DNA from: Candidatus Scalindua sp.
Lineage (GTDB): Bacteria > Planctomycetota > Brocadiia > Brocadiales > Scalinduaceae
Reading direction: 5' to 3'
NCBI GenBank assembly: GCA_021777035.1
Contig: JAIQZR010000094.1
Coordinates: 1 to 50,798 of the forward strand
DNA length: 50,798 nucleotides
Under the pieces are notes generated by a model. The model had not been told where the DNA came from, did not search any database, and saw only the letters and a program-made list of their open reading frames with translations. A program made the translations under genes and the position numbers. Shown piece after piece: positions 1-8,904 of this stretch (positions are counted from its first letter, which is position 1; each line of letters begins with the position of its first letter).

Positions 1-1130
1 TGCCTACCTCCTTACCATCAACTGTGATAGTTGCATCTACAGGTTCGCTCATTATATTAAAAGACCCGGTCAATTGTTGTAGTTCTACTGACAGAGATGT
101 TTCCTTGCTATATTCAACAACGACGTTCTCACTCCAGCTTCTATATCCATCCATTCTGGCTTCTACATTGTGTTCGCCCGGTACAAGGTCGGCTATGCTG
201 GCAGGAGTATTGCCGACCTCCTTACCATCAACGGTGATGATTGCGTTTATAGGTTTGCTTGTTATGTTTAGCGATCCCGTCAGTTGTTGGAGCTCTACTG
301 ACAATGACGTTTCTTTACTATGTTCAACAACGACGTTCTCACTCCAGCTTCCATAACCGTCCATTCTGGCTTCTACATTGTGTTCGCCCGGTACAAGGTC
401 AGTTATATTGGCAGGAGTGTTGCCGACCTCCTTACCATCAACGGTGATGATTGCGTTTATAGGCTTGCTTGTTATATTTAGCGATCCCGTCAGTTGTTGG
501 AGCACTGCTGACAGAGATGTTTTCTTACTATGTTTAATAACGACGTTCTTGCTCCAGCTTTTGTGACCATCCATTCTGACTTCTACTTGGTGTTCGCCCG
601 GTACAAGGTCAGTTATGCTGGCAGGAGTATTGCCGACCTCCTTACCATCAACGGTGATGATTGCGTTTATAGGTTTGCTTGTTATATTTAGAGATCCGGT
701 CAATTGTTGTAACTCTACTGACAGAGATGTTTCCTTGCTATATTCAACAACGACGTTCTCACTCCAGCTTCCATATCCATCCATTCTGGCTTCTACATGG
801 TGTTCACCCGGTACAAGGTCAGTTATATTGGCAGGAGTGTTGCCGACCTCCTTACCATCAACAGTGATGATTGCGTTTATAGGTTTGCTTGTTATATTTA
901 GAGATCCGGTCAATTGCTGGAGCACTGCTGATAATGAGGTTTCTTTACTATGTTTAATAATGGCACACTCACTCCAGTTTTTGTACCCATCCATTCTGAC
1001 TTCTACTTGGTGTTTGCCAGGCAAAAGATCGGTCATGTTGGCAGGAGTATTGCCGACTTCATTGCCATCAACAGTGATGATTGCGTTTGCCGGTTTGCTT
1101 GTTATATTTAGAGATCCGGTTAGTTGTTGA
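1..1130. repeat. Tandem 210-bp DNA repeat encoding PEGA units
   Basis: Within the PEGA gene the segment recurs at an exact 210-bp step. The sequence around GATCC(C/G)GT recurs near 68, 278, 488, 698, 908 and 1118, and CCTCCTTACCATCAAC near 8, 218, 428, 638 and 848. The units are far more similar to one another than to the upstream units (1130-2160). This indicates recent duplication or gene conversion inside the coding sequence. Because 210 is a multiple of three, copy-number changes keep the reading frame. Confidence 0.85.
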
Positions 1131-2368
1131 AGTGTTGCTAATAATGACCTCTCCGATCCTGGTTCGATTTCCACATCTTCCTTCCATGCGTGAAAACCGT
1201 CCATTCTTACTTCTACGGTATGCATACCTTTGACATTAGACATTATAATTTCCGGTGTGATGCCAATCTTCTTGCCGTTGAAAAAAATTGTCGCATTCTC
1301 AGGACTACTCTCTACCATTAAATATCCGGTACTTCTTTGAAGCAGCGCTGTAATGGTTTTCTCTTTGTCCGGTTCGACACTTACTATCTCACTCCAATCG
1401 TCATATTTATCCTTACTAACTTTAAACTCGTGAGTACCGGGGATTATAGAGATTATCCTCTCCGGGGTTGTACCGGAATGTTTTCCGTCTAAGTAAATCT
1501 CTGCGTTTGTTGGCTGGCTCTTAATGTTGACAGAACCGGTTCTTAGTTGTAGCACTGCTGTAAGTATCTTCTCCTTGCCGGATTCAACATTCACACTTTC
1601 TTTCCAAACCTTATACCCGTCCATACTGACTTCTACTGAATGTGTGCCATGAGGAACAGACTTTAAACTTGCAGGAGTAGTTCCAATTTCAATACAATCT
1701 AAAAGTATTTTTGCATTAGATGGTTCGCTGTCTAAAGATATAGACCCACATTCCGTTATAAGTTTGGCGGTTAAAGATGTCTTCTTGTTCGGTTCAACGT
1801 TTATTTCCTTACTCCATGTCTCATACCCGTCTAGCTTAACGTCAACTAAGTATTTTCCTGCCTTTACATTATTAAAAGTTTCAGGAGTTATACCTACATT
1901 GATTCCATCAATGATGATTTCTGCATTTGCAGGTTCACTATCTATAGTAATAGAGCCAACTTTCCCTTGTAGTACTGCAGTTAATGAGACCTCTTTATTT
2001 GTCTTAACATCTACATTTTGGTTCCAGATGTCATATCCGGCCATTTTAATCTTAATTTTATACCTTCCTGGCAAAATCTGAGTTATTATAGCCGGAGTAA
2101 GACCAATATTATCTCCATCCAGATATATCTCTGCTGAAGACGGTTCACTCTTTACCATGATTGATCCTGTCTGTACTTGTCTTGGTGGTGAAGGCTTTTC
2201 CGCCTTTTTTTCTGGCTCTATTGGTGTAATTTTTTCAGATGTTGTTCTAAACTCACATTCGGGGCATTTCGGATAGTGGGATTTTTGTCTTCCTCTGCAT
2301 ATGAAAATGTTGATTTCGTACTCTTCATCAGGGCAGTGACGATATGATTTTGTGGTCTTGCTTTCCAT
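1..2368 (-). CDS. PEGA-domain tandem-repeat protein, C-terminus cut off by window edge
   Basis: The ATG is at 2368 on the minus strand and the frame stays open for 789 codons to the window edge, so the C-terminus is missing. The first ~40 residues hold Cys12, Cys24, Cys35 and Cys38, which looks like a small zinc-binding segment. A short Pro/Lys-rich linker follows, then at least eleven tandem PEGA-like units of about 70 residues. Each has a pattern like GS(I/L)xIxSxPxxAxIxxDG, then GxTP, then PGxHxVxVxxDGY. There is no signal peptide or membrane segment. PEGA domains are usually found in surface or envelope-associated proteins; binding partners are generally unknown, so the role here is open. 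Copies 6 to 11 are nearly identical to one another while copies 1 to 5 have diverged. No cotranscribed partner is visible. Confidence 0.85.
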   Translation of the reverse strand, partial: MESKTTKSYRHCPDEEYEINIFICRGRQKSHYPKCPECEFRTTSEKITPIEPEKKAEKPSPPRQVQTGSIMVKSEPSSAEIYLDGDNIGLTPAIITQILPGRYKIKIKMAGYDIWNQNVDVKTNKEVSLTAVLQGKVGSITIDSEPANAEIIIDGINVGITPETFNNVKAGKYLVDVKLDGYETWSKEINVEPNKKTSLTAKLITECGSISLDSEPSNAKILLDCIEIGTTPASLKSVPHGTHSVEVSMDGYKVWKESVNVESGKEKILTAVLQLRTGSVNIKSQPTNAEIYLDGKHSGTTPERIISIIPGTHEFKVSKDKYDDWSEIVSVEPDKEKTITALLQRSTGYLMVESSPENATIFFNGKKIGITPEIIMSNVKGMHTVEVRMDGFHAWKEDVEIEPGSERSLLATLQQLTGSLNITSKPANAIITVDGNEVGNTPANMTDLLPGKHQVEVRMDGYKNWSECAIIKHSKETSLSAVLQQLTGSLNITSKPINAIITVDGKEVGNTPANITDLVPGEHHVEARMDGYGSWSENVVVEYSKETSLSVELQQLTGSLNITSKPINAIITVDGKEVGNTPASITDLVPGEHQVEVRMDGHKSWSKNVVIKHSKKTSLSAVLQQLTGSLNITSKPINAIITVDGKEVGNTPANITDLVPGEHNVEARMDGYGSWSENVVVEHSKETSLSVELQQLTGSLNITSKPINAIITVDGKEVGNTPASIADLVPGEHNVEARMDGYRSWSENVVVEYSKETSLSVELQQLTGSFNIMSEPVDATITVDGKEVG

Positions 2369-2779
2369 AATATTGCTTGAAACAATGTGTCAAGTCTTCA
2401 TTATTTGTTATAAATTAATAGAACAACAGGCTCAATAATAAACATATACTTATAATTGCTTATAAATAGTTGTAATTTTCATAATATTATTACAATAACC
2501 TTTTATATTATAATACCTTATGCAATACTTTATGATACCATAATAAGAGAAGCAATCAACGATGAGAAGTATTTTATCACATACAATTTGTGAGTGCAAG
2601 TATCACATTATACGGTTATTTATGCATTTACGGTAAATTATCAACAACTTTGTCTATGTAAAAACGGATTTGTAGTCAATATCTATTTTGGTATTATCAA
2701 GTATGATCAATCTGTCCGGATTTAGTAAATGTATTGAAATTAATAGATTCCATGCTATTTGTTGCTCACGCATCCAAAA
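2369..2779. other. AT-rich divergent intergenic region between the PEGA gene and uvrC
   Basis: About 410 bp separate the two divergent starts. The stretch is rich in A/T runs and must hold both promoters, but I could not pick out a convincing -35/-10 pair or a structured RNA. No ORF with a ribosome binding site is visible in it. Confidence 0.4.
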
Positions 2780-4657
2780 ATGATTAAGATTGAAAACAGC
2801 AAACTCTCAAGAAGGCTGCAGATCATCCCTACCGGCACAGGGGTTTATATGATGAAGGATGCCAGGAAAGAGGTCATTTATGTCGGTAAGGCAAAAAACC
2901 TGAGAAGCCGTGTCAGGAGCTATTTTCAGAGTTCAGGAGATGAACGGTTATTTGTGAAATTTCTTGTAAGAAGAATTGCTGACATTGATTTTGTTTTAAC
3001 GGACACAGAGAAAGAGGCACTTATACTTGAAAACAACCTGATTAAACAGTTCAAACCGCGTTTTAACATAAATCTTCGTGACGACAAAACATTCGTATCT
3101 ATTAAGTTGGATATGGATCAAAAATTTCCATATCCAATTATTGTAAGACAGATAGAGCCTTCAACGGGTAAGGGCAATAGAGCAAAAAAGAGTAAAAATA
3201 TTCTCTATTTCGGCCCTTATTCTTCATCAAGGGCAGTACGTGAAACATTGAGGTACGTAAACAGTCTGTTTCCGATCAGAAAATGTTCACAAAGTGTCTT
3301 TAACGGTAGAGTGAGACCGTGTCTCTATTATCAGATTGGAAAATGTGTGGCACCGTGTTGTGACCTGATTGATGAAACGGCTTACAAAGAGTTAATAAAT
3401 GAAATTATTCTGGTTCTTAAGGGCAAAAACAGTGAATTGTTAAAGGTCATAAAAAAGAGAATGCATGACGCATCTGTAGAACTAAAATATGAAAAGGCTG
3501 CAATATTCAGAGACCGCATTTTTGCCATAGAAAAGACAGTGGAGAAACAGAAGATCAGCAGTCTTGACTTCGTAGATAAAGATGTATTTGGTTATTATAG
3601 TGAGGGGAGTAGCATACAGATACAGGCAATGTTTATACGTAATGGTAACCTTGAGGATATTGCATCTTACAGGTTTTCAACGATGAACGAATCATTGAAT
3701 AATGTCTTTCGCTCTTTTCTTAATCAGTTTTACGTACAGACAAGGTTCATTCCTGATGAAATCTTGATGCCAATTGAGAGCGAGGACAAGGAAATACTTG
3801 AAGAGTTGTTAAGCGATAAGAAAGGACATCGGATAAAGGTAATTTTTCCAAAAAAAGGTGAGAAATATAAGTTGATGGAGATGGCAACAAAAAACGCTGA
3901 AAATGCGTTTAAAATCCGCCATGATATGAGAGATAGTCTCGAAACTACACTGGGCTCCTTAAAAAAACAGTTGGGTCTGTCAAATATACCGAAGAGAATG
4001 GAGTGTTTTGATATATCCAATACCGGGGGGGAGCAGGCAGTCGGATCTATGGTTACGTTTGAAGGCGGCTTATCGGTAAAGAGTAAATACAAAAGATACA
4101 AGGTGAAGACGGTATCGCAGTCAGATGATTATGCGATGATGTACGAGGTGTTGACAAGAAGGTATACAAGGGCATTTAAGGAGGATGATTTTCCAGACCT
4201 TACGGTTATTGATGGTGGAAAGGGCCAGTTAGGTATCGCCAGGAGAGTATTTGATGAACTTGGTGTTGACGGGGTAGATTTAATAGCACTTGCAAAGGGT
4301 AAAAAGAGAGCGACAGGACTCGTTGATGTAAGGCAGAAACTTGATGAGCGTATTTTTATAGGCAATAATGCTACTCCGATTGTGTTGGATCAGGACTCCC
4401 CTGAGTTAAGGCTTCTGGTAAATATCCGTGACGAGGCGCACCGCTTTGCCCTGGCATATCATAAAAAACTGAGAAAAGAACAATACTACAAGTCACCTCT
4501 TGATAAAATTACTGGCATTGGACAGGTTAAAAAAAGAGATCTATTCAAGCACTTTGATGACATGCAAAAGATACGTAATGCATCGGAAGATGAGCTAGGG
4601 AAGGTAAATAGCATTACTGCGAGGGACGCAAAGAATATATACGATCATTTCCATTAA
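2780..4657 (+). CDS. uvrC: UvrABC excinuclease subunit C
   Basis: UvrC makes the two incisions flanking a DNA lesion after UvrAB loading. The protein has an N-terminal GIY-YIG nuclease domain (residues ~18-98, with GVYMMKD and VIYVGKAKNLRSR), a cysteine cluster around RPCLYYQIGKCVAPCC, a UVR region that contacts UvrB (~200-245), an RNase H-like nuclease domain (ECFDISNTGG and VIDGGKGQL) and a C-terminal helix-hairpin-helix region ending in ITGIGQVKKRDL. Length (625 aa) is normal. I chose ATG 2780 because the GIY-YIG core then starts about 20 residues in, as in other UvrCs; an in-frame TTG at 2759 would add seven residues. Neither has a good Shine-Dalgarno sequence. The gene stands alone, converging on the symporter gene. 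Confidence 0.97.
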   Translation: MIKIENSKLSRRLQIIPTGTGVYMMKDARKEVIYVGKAKNLRSRVRSYFQSSGDERLFVKFLVRRIADIDFVLTDTEKEALILENNLIKQFKPRFNINLRDDKTFVSIKLDMDQKFPYPIIVRQIEPSTGKGNRAKKSKNILYFGPYSSSRAVRETLRYVNSLFPIRKCSQSVFNGRVRPCLYYQIGKCVAPCCDLIDETAYKELINEIILVLKGKNSELLKVIKKRMHDASVELKYEKAAIFRDRIFAIEKTVEKQKISSLDFVDKDVFGYYSEGSSIQIQAMFIRNGNLEDIASYRFSTMNESLNNVFRSFLNQFYVQTRFIPDEILMPIESEDKEILEELLSDKKGHRIKVIFPKKGEKYKLMEMATKNAENAFKIRHDMRDSLETTLGSLKKQLGLSNIPKRMECFDISNTGGEQAVGSMVTFEGGLSVKSKYKRYKVKTVSQSDDYAMMYEVLTRRYTRAFKEDDFPDLTVIDGGKGQLGIARRVFDELGVDGVDLIALAKGKKRATGLVDVRQKLDERIFIGNNATPIVLDQDSPELRLLVNIRDEAHRFALAYHKKLRKEQYYKSPLDKITGIGQVKKRDLFKHFDDMQKIRNASEDELGKVNSITARDAKNIYDHFH

Positions 4658-4700
4658 AATATTTTTTGCCATCTGATGTGTATATGAAAATTCATCTCAT

Positions 4701-6227
4701 TTAAGAGTTGCTGCCTTTAGGCAGTCTAACTTCTATGCCTGCATCAATAACCGCTGCTCCGATAGAATCACCCCATACATTTATAGTAGTTCGGCATCTG
4801 TCCAGGAACCAATCAATCATCAATATCATAGAAATCCCCTCTATCGGTAGGCCAACTGCTTCTAATACAATCACCATTGTTACAAGACCTGCTTCCGGGA
4901 TACCGGCAGCTCCGATAGCGGCCAGGGTTGCCGTTAAGAATATTATAAACAAATGTCCCATACTTAAATCGATACCGTATAATTGAGCAATAAAAATTGC
5001 CGCAACTGCTTCATACAGGGCAGTCCCATCCATGTTGATGGTGGCTCCCAAAGGTAATACAAAACCGGCCGCTTTAGGTGAGATCTGATTGTTGTCTTCA
5101 GCACATTTGATTGTAACCGGCAGAGTGGCGGAGCTTGAGGCAGTGCTTAAAGCGGTCAAAAGAGCAGTACTCATCCCTTTGGCGTAAGGTATAATATTTT
5201 GTTTCGCAAAGAATTTCAAGATCAGTGGAAGCACAACAAGCGCATGAATTAACAAACCGGCGATAACAGTAATGGCATAGTATCCTATTTTTTTGAATTC
5301 GAGTCCAAACTTCTCTATTCCACCTGCATCACCTAGTTTCCCAGCTATTAAGCACGCAATCCCTAATGGTGCTATAAGCATTAAAAGTTGTACAAATTTA
5401 AGAATTGTTTCATTCGCGCCGATAAAAAAGTCAATGACAGGCCTTCCCTGTTCACCAAGAGTTGTCAGAATTGCACCAAATATCATTGCAAAAACAATTA
5501 TCGGCAAGATTCTCGTCTCAGCCATCGCTTTAACTATATTATTTGGTGCCAGGCCTAATAACACATCCTTCAATGTCTCACCAATTGTTTGTCCTTGTTT
5601 ATCTACCACTTTGTCTGATAACGACAAATCAAAAACAACACCTTTGCCTTTCGTCATTGGACTCGTTTCTACGGCTCTGTAAGTTGATCCGTCCTCTTTG
5701 ACCCAACTACTTACAACAAAAGTTTTTTCATCTCTACTACTTCTGATATTTCCTCTTATCTCCTCCTGGTCTTTAAGGATAATCATATACCTTTCATCAA
5801 ACCTGTTTTTTACCCGTGCATGTTCGAAGGTAATCTGATTACCTTCGATAGTGTAAGATAACTCTGAAAAAGAGAAACCTCCACGCAATTTCAGTTGTTC
5901 TTCCTTAGTATCTGCTTTTCCGGGACCAATAATAACCACTAACACAATCCCTATCAGGACAGAGATTCCCGTTGTCGCCATATAGTAAAGAATAGTTTTT
6001 CTCCCTATTCCTCCCAGCTTTCTTACATCACCCAGGCCAGTAACACCTGCAATCATAGAAGTGATGACTAAAGGAATGACAAGCATTTTCAGGTATCCAA
6101 TAAAGAAATCACCTATGAATGCCACTTTCTTACCAGTTTCCGGCAAGAAGCCCCCAATTGCTATGCCGATTACTATTCCTGCAATCATCAGGAATAGTAA
6201 TATTTTCCCAAATTTCCCGCCGGACAT
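4701..6227 (-). CDS. Sodium/dicarboxylate (glutamate-type) symporter, DAACS family, with large soluble insertion
   Basis: This inner-membrane protein belongs to the DctA/GltP family, which imports dicarboxylates or acidic amino acids with Na+ or H+. Family signs are the N-terminal helices (MLVIPLVITSMIAGV), the serine-rich re-entrant loop SSSATLPVTIKCAE and the NMDGTALYEA motif of the Na+/substrate site. It is 508 aa, longer than the usual ~420-440. The extra length is a polar insertion at about residues 105-215, between an early helix and LAPNNIVKAMAE. The insertion contains a beta-rich Ser/Thr/Arg/Glu segment with no hydrophobic helix. The start at 6227 has a good ribosome site (AAGGAG). 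Substrate is not predictable from sequence. It is monocistronic and convergent with uvrC. Confidence 0.9.
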   Translation of the reverse strand: MSGGKFGKILLFLMIAGIVIGIAIGGFLPETGKKVAFIGDFFIGYLKMLVIPLVITSMIAGVTGLGDVRKLGGIGRKTILYYMATTGISVLIGIVLVVIIGPGKADTKEEQLKLRGGFSFSELSYTIEGNQITFEHARVKNRFDERYMIILKDQEEIRGNIRSSRDEKTFVVSSWVKEDGSTYRAVETSPMTKGKGVVFDLSLSDKVVDKQGQTIGETLKDVLLGLAPNNIVKAMAETRILPIIVFAMIFGAILTTLGEQGRPVIDFFIGANETILKFVQLLMLIAPLGIACLIAGKLGDAGGIEKFGLEFKKIGYYAITVIAGLLIHALVVLPLILKFFAKQNIIPYAKGMSTALLTALSTASSSATLPVTIKCAEDNNQISPKAAGFVLPLGATINMDGTALYEAVAAIFIAQLYGIDLSMGHLFIIFLTATLAAIGAAGIPEAGLVTMVIVLEAVGLPIEGISMILMIDWFLDRCRTTINVWGDSIGAAVIDAGIEVRLPKGSNS

Positions 6228-6464
6228 GAAACACTCCTTATTTCCATTTTTTGTTGTAATATTCTGTCAGATAACAGCCGTAATACTTTCATGAATGTCA
6301 ATTAGATGCAATTTTACAATCAGTTACAGAGTGATCCTCTTTTTTTATGATGCAGAAAAGAAGACACAAATTAAAGAATTAATCATGCGGAGCCGCAAAG
6401 AACACAAATGGTAAAAACCATTATTCTGTTTTTGTTTTAAGATTCGTTTTCTTGGTTATCTTTG

Positions 6465-6492
6465 CGCTTTATGGTTCGCGAACCATAAAGCG
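6465..6492. repeat. 28-bp perfect palindrome
   Basis: The sequence is its own reverse complement over 28 bp with no spacer; the left half is CGCTTTATGGTTCG. It lies in the gap between the symporter start and the FmdB gene end, so it could be a terminator-like or protein-binding structure. There is no T-run directly after it. The centre TTCGCGAA also occurs at 10032-10039. Confidence 0.75.
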
Positions 6493-6518
6493 TGGTCAAG
6501 GTAAAAGATGGTGTTGGT

Positions 6519-6734
6519 TCATCCGCAACAACCTGTTCCACTACAGGAACCTGGCGATGATGGCGGCATGCCTCCTCCGGACGATTCAGATTGTTGGCCG
6601 CCGCTTGCGAAGACAGAAAACTGTTTTTCTAATGATTTGCCACCACATTCAGGACAGACTGCTTTTTCACTACCTCTTTGAAGTATCTCAAAATTTTTTT
6701 CACATTTTTTACATCTATATTCATATAAGGGCAT
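6519..6734 (-). CDS. FmdB/CxxC_CxxC_SSSS family zinc-ribbon protein
   Basis: This 71-residue protein begins MPLYEYRC and carries a CxxC...CxxC zinc ribbon (Cys8, Cys11, Cys27, Cys30), followed by a Gly/Ser-rich tail ending in CSGTGCCG. That is the FmdB regulatory-protein family; its molecular role is not firmly known. A longer in-frame reading starts at 6854, but ATG 6734 has the strong Shine-Dalgarno AAAAGGAG and begins exactly at the family N-terminus, and the upstream extension crosses repeat-derived sequence. A second FmdB-type gene lies at 32928. The Cys-rich tail is reminiscent of selenium- or metal-related small proteins, but that is only an impression. Confidence 0.85.
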   Translation of the reverse strand: MPLYEYRCKKCEKNFEILQRGSEKAVCPECGGKSLEKQFSVFASGGQQSESSGGGMPPSSPGSCSGTGCCG

Positions 6735-6825
6735 CGCTTTCTCTCCTTTTAAAACTGTAAAATAACAAACTGTCAAGTTAGGCCTTCGGCAAATTTTTTT
6801 GCCTTCATGATGTCTGTTAAAAAAT

Positions 6826-6892
6826 GTCGGGTAAGAAACCCGACCTACGACCAAAAAATTATAATATTTTGTAGGGCGGGTTTCTTACCCGC
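6826..6892. repeat. REP-like inverted repeat element
   Basis: The left arm (6827-6848, core CGGGTAAGAAACCCG) and right arm (6871-6892, core CGGGTTTCTTACCCG) are inverted copies matching at 20 of 22 positions, separated by a 22-bp AT-rich spacer. Each arm is itself a small hairpin (GTCGGGT/ACCCGAC and GCGGGT/ACCCGC). The structure resembles the small GTAGGG...-type REP/MITE elements scattered in many bacterial genomes. It sits between the ABC-F and FmdB genes, and the minus-strand reading into it creates a false N-terminal extension of the FmdB gene. Confidence 0.7.
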
Positions 6893-7023
6893 AGACTTTG
6901 AATTTCCTATGCATTAAAATAACGCAAAGGGCGTCATTGTATCAGATTCCAGAGCAGTCTGGCATCTGAAATATGTGAATTAATATTGTAACTGGTAATG
7001 CGGTAATGCTCTCAAACACATAT

Positions 7024-8883
7024 TCAGGTGAGTGCTTTCTGTTGCGCCTCTTCTTCAAATTTAATTTTATCATGCTCATACTTTTCATTTGCATCTTCGA
7101 GGTTTGTGTAGAGGGCATTAATATCGTCCTGTATCTGCTTACTTGATTTAGATAGTTTTGATATTGCGGCCCCATCCTGATCGTGTGATGCTTTAATCAG
7201 AGACTCCATGTCTATTTGTAGTTGCCGTTCCGCTCTCTCTATATTTTTTTCTATCTCTTTGATTTTTTCCTCAAATGGGGCCAATACCTTTGAGCGCCTG
7301 GCATTAAATTCGGCACGGATTTTTCTTTTCTCTTTTTTATTCAAACCTGTTGTACTTTCTTGTGCAGATGTCCTTTTGCCGGGTTTAATACTTTCCTGAT
7401 CATCCCACCCAATTTGCTCAAGGAATTGAGAGTATGTACCATGAAAGAAGAATATTCTATCATGGTGAAACACTATCAACTTATTTGCAACTCTGTGGAG
7501 AATGTGTTCATTGTGAGTGACCATGAGCACGGCCCCGCTAAAGTTGTCAATAGCGTCCATCATTGCTTCACATGACTGCATGTCAAGATGGTGTGTCGGT
7601 TCGTCAAGTAAGAGAATGTTAGTTGGTAAAACAAGTAACTTGCCAAGTAGTGTTCTGCACTTTTCACCTCCTGACAAAACTTTTACCTTTTTAAGGGCAC
7701 TATCTCCTGAGAACATCATTGCACCGCAGATACTTCTGACTCTTCCTCTCTCAATGCCCGGTACAGTTGAGGCAATCTCTTCTTCAACTGTCAGTTTGTC
7801 ATTAAGGGCAGCAGTATTTGCCTGTTCATAGTAACCAATTTTAGTCTGTGGATGGCTCCTTATCTTTCCTTCACCGGGAGACAATATGCCGGCAAGTAAT
7901 TTCAATAATGTTGTCTTGCCCTTTCCATTTTTTCCGATGATGCATATTTTATCATTACTCTCGACATTGAAATTGAGATGGTCTATGAGAGGTGAATTAT
8001 CACCGTTATATGTAAAAGTGAGGCCCTGTGCTTCCATTATGGATTTAGCAGGGAATGGAGCGGAATTAAATGAGAATGAGAGTGTGGATATTTTCTCAAG
8101 TTTTTTCAGTACTTCCTGTTTTTCAAGAGACTTGACACGAGACTGTACAAGGCTGGCGTGTCCGGCTTTTGCTCTGAAACTGTTTATAAAACTTTCTGCC
8201 TGCTTACGTTTCTTGTCTTCGTTGAGGCGCTGTTTTTCATGGATTTCCTCTGATTTCAATATCCTGTCATAATACTCCTGTGTCGTTCCCTTGATTTTTA
8301 CAATTTTGTGTCGATGTATTCCCAATGTATGTGTAGCAACACTGTCCGTAAAGCCTCTGTCGTGGCTTATTATGACAATCTCATTCTTCCAGTTATTCAG
8401 GAAACCGGTCAGCCAGCGTATGGAAACAATATCCAGGAAATTTGTTGGTTCGTCAAGTAAAAGGAGATCCGGGTCTGAGACTAATACCTTTGCAAGGTTC
8501 AATCTGATTTGATAACCACCGGAAAATTCAGATGGACTGCGGCCAAAATCATCTTCTGAAAAGCCAAGACCGGAGAGCACACTCTTTACCTTCCAGTCAT
8601 TACCCTCCTGATCACTGGGAAGACTGCAACATCCTTCCTCCAACACCGTTGGTTTTGTAAAATTAATGTGCTGGCTTAAATATCCTATCCGATAGTTTTT
8701 TGGAACGGCAATGATGCCCTTGTCACATTGCTCCTGCCCTGTAAGCATTCGGAATAACGTTGTTTTACCGTGTCCATTCCTGCCAACCAGGGCAGTGCGT
8801 TCACGGGGATTCAGGTTAAAAGAGATGTTGTCAAAGATAACTTGTTCGAGGTAATGCTTGCTTACGTCCTGGACTGAAATCAT
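7024..8883 (-). CDS. ABC-F family ATPase (Uup/EttA/YdiF type)
   Basis: The protein has two ATP-binding cassettes on one chain and no membrane segments, the hallmark of ABC-F proteins that act on ribosomes or translation. Cassette 1 has Walker A GRNGHGKTT (~34-42), signature SGGYQIRLNLAKVL and Walker B LLLLDEPTNFLD. Cassette 2 has GKNGKGKTT, LSGGEKCRTLLGKLL and LLLLDEPTHHLD. Between them is the charged helical linker typical of the family (~205-270), and a coiled-coil-like C-terminal extension (~510-619) follows the second cassette. Length of 619 aa fits the Uup/YdiF group. The start is only 21 bp after the HAD gene's stop, so the two are probably cotranscribed. Whether it gives antibiotic protection or is a housekeeping translation factor cannot be told. 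Confidence 0.93.
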   Translation of the reverse strand: MISVQDVSKHYLEQVIFDNISFNLNPRERTALVGRNGHGKTTLFRMLTGQEQCDKGIIAVPKNYRIGYLSQHINFTKPTVLEEGCCSLPSDQEGNDWKVKSVLSGLGFSEDDFGRSPSEFSGGYQIRLNLAKVLVSDPDLLLLDEPTNFLDIVSIRWLTGFLNNWKNEIVIISHDRGFTDSVATHTLGIHRHKIVKIKGTTQEYYDRILKSEEIHEKQRLNEDKKRKQAESFINSFRAKAGHASLVQSRVKSLEKQEVLKKLEKISTLSFSFNSAPFPAKSIMEAQGLTFTYNGDNSPLIDHLNFNVESNDKICIIGKNGKGKTTLLKLLAGILSPGEGKIRSHPQTKIGYYEQANTAALNDKLTVEEEIASTVPGIERGRVRSICGAMMFSGDSALKKVKVLSGGEKCRTLLGKLLVLPTNILLLDEPTHHLDMQSCEAMMDAIDNFSGAVLMVTHNEHILHRVANKLIVFHHDRIFFFHGTYSQFLEQIGWDDQESIKPGKRTSAQESTTGLNKKEKRKIRAEFNARRSKVLAPFEEKIKEIEKNIERAERQLQIDMESLIKASHDQDGAAISKLSKSSKQIQDDINALYTNLEDANEKYEHDKIKFEEEAQQKALT

Positions 8884-8904
8884 AATTTATTATCATATAA
8901 TTAT

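Noticed and set aside
1..1130. Regular repeat spacing that could suggest a CRISPR array
   Set aside because: The unit is 210 bp, coding and in frame on the minus strand; there are no short repeats with unique spacers.
24..2081. Plus-strand open frames across the first 2.1 kb
   Set aside because: They are antisense to the PEGA repeats, share their 210-bp period and lack ribosome sites.
6452..6760. Plus-strand 102-codon frame over the FmdB gene
   Set aside because: It runs antisense to a clear zinc-ribbon protein and has no recognisable content.
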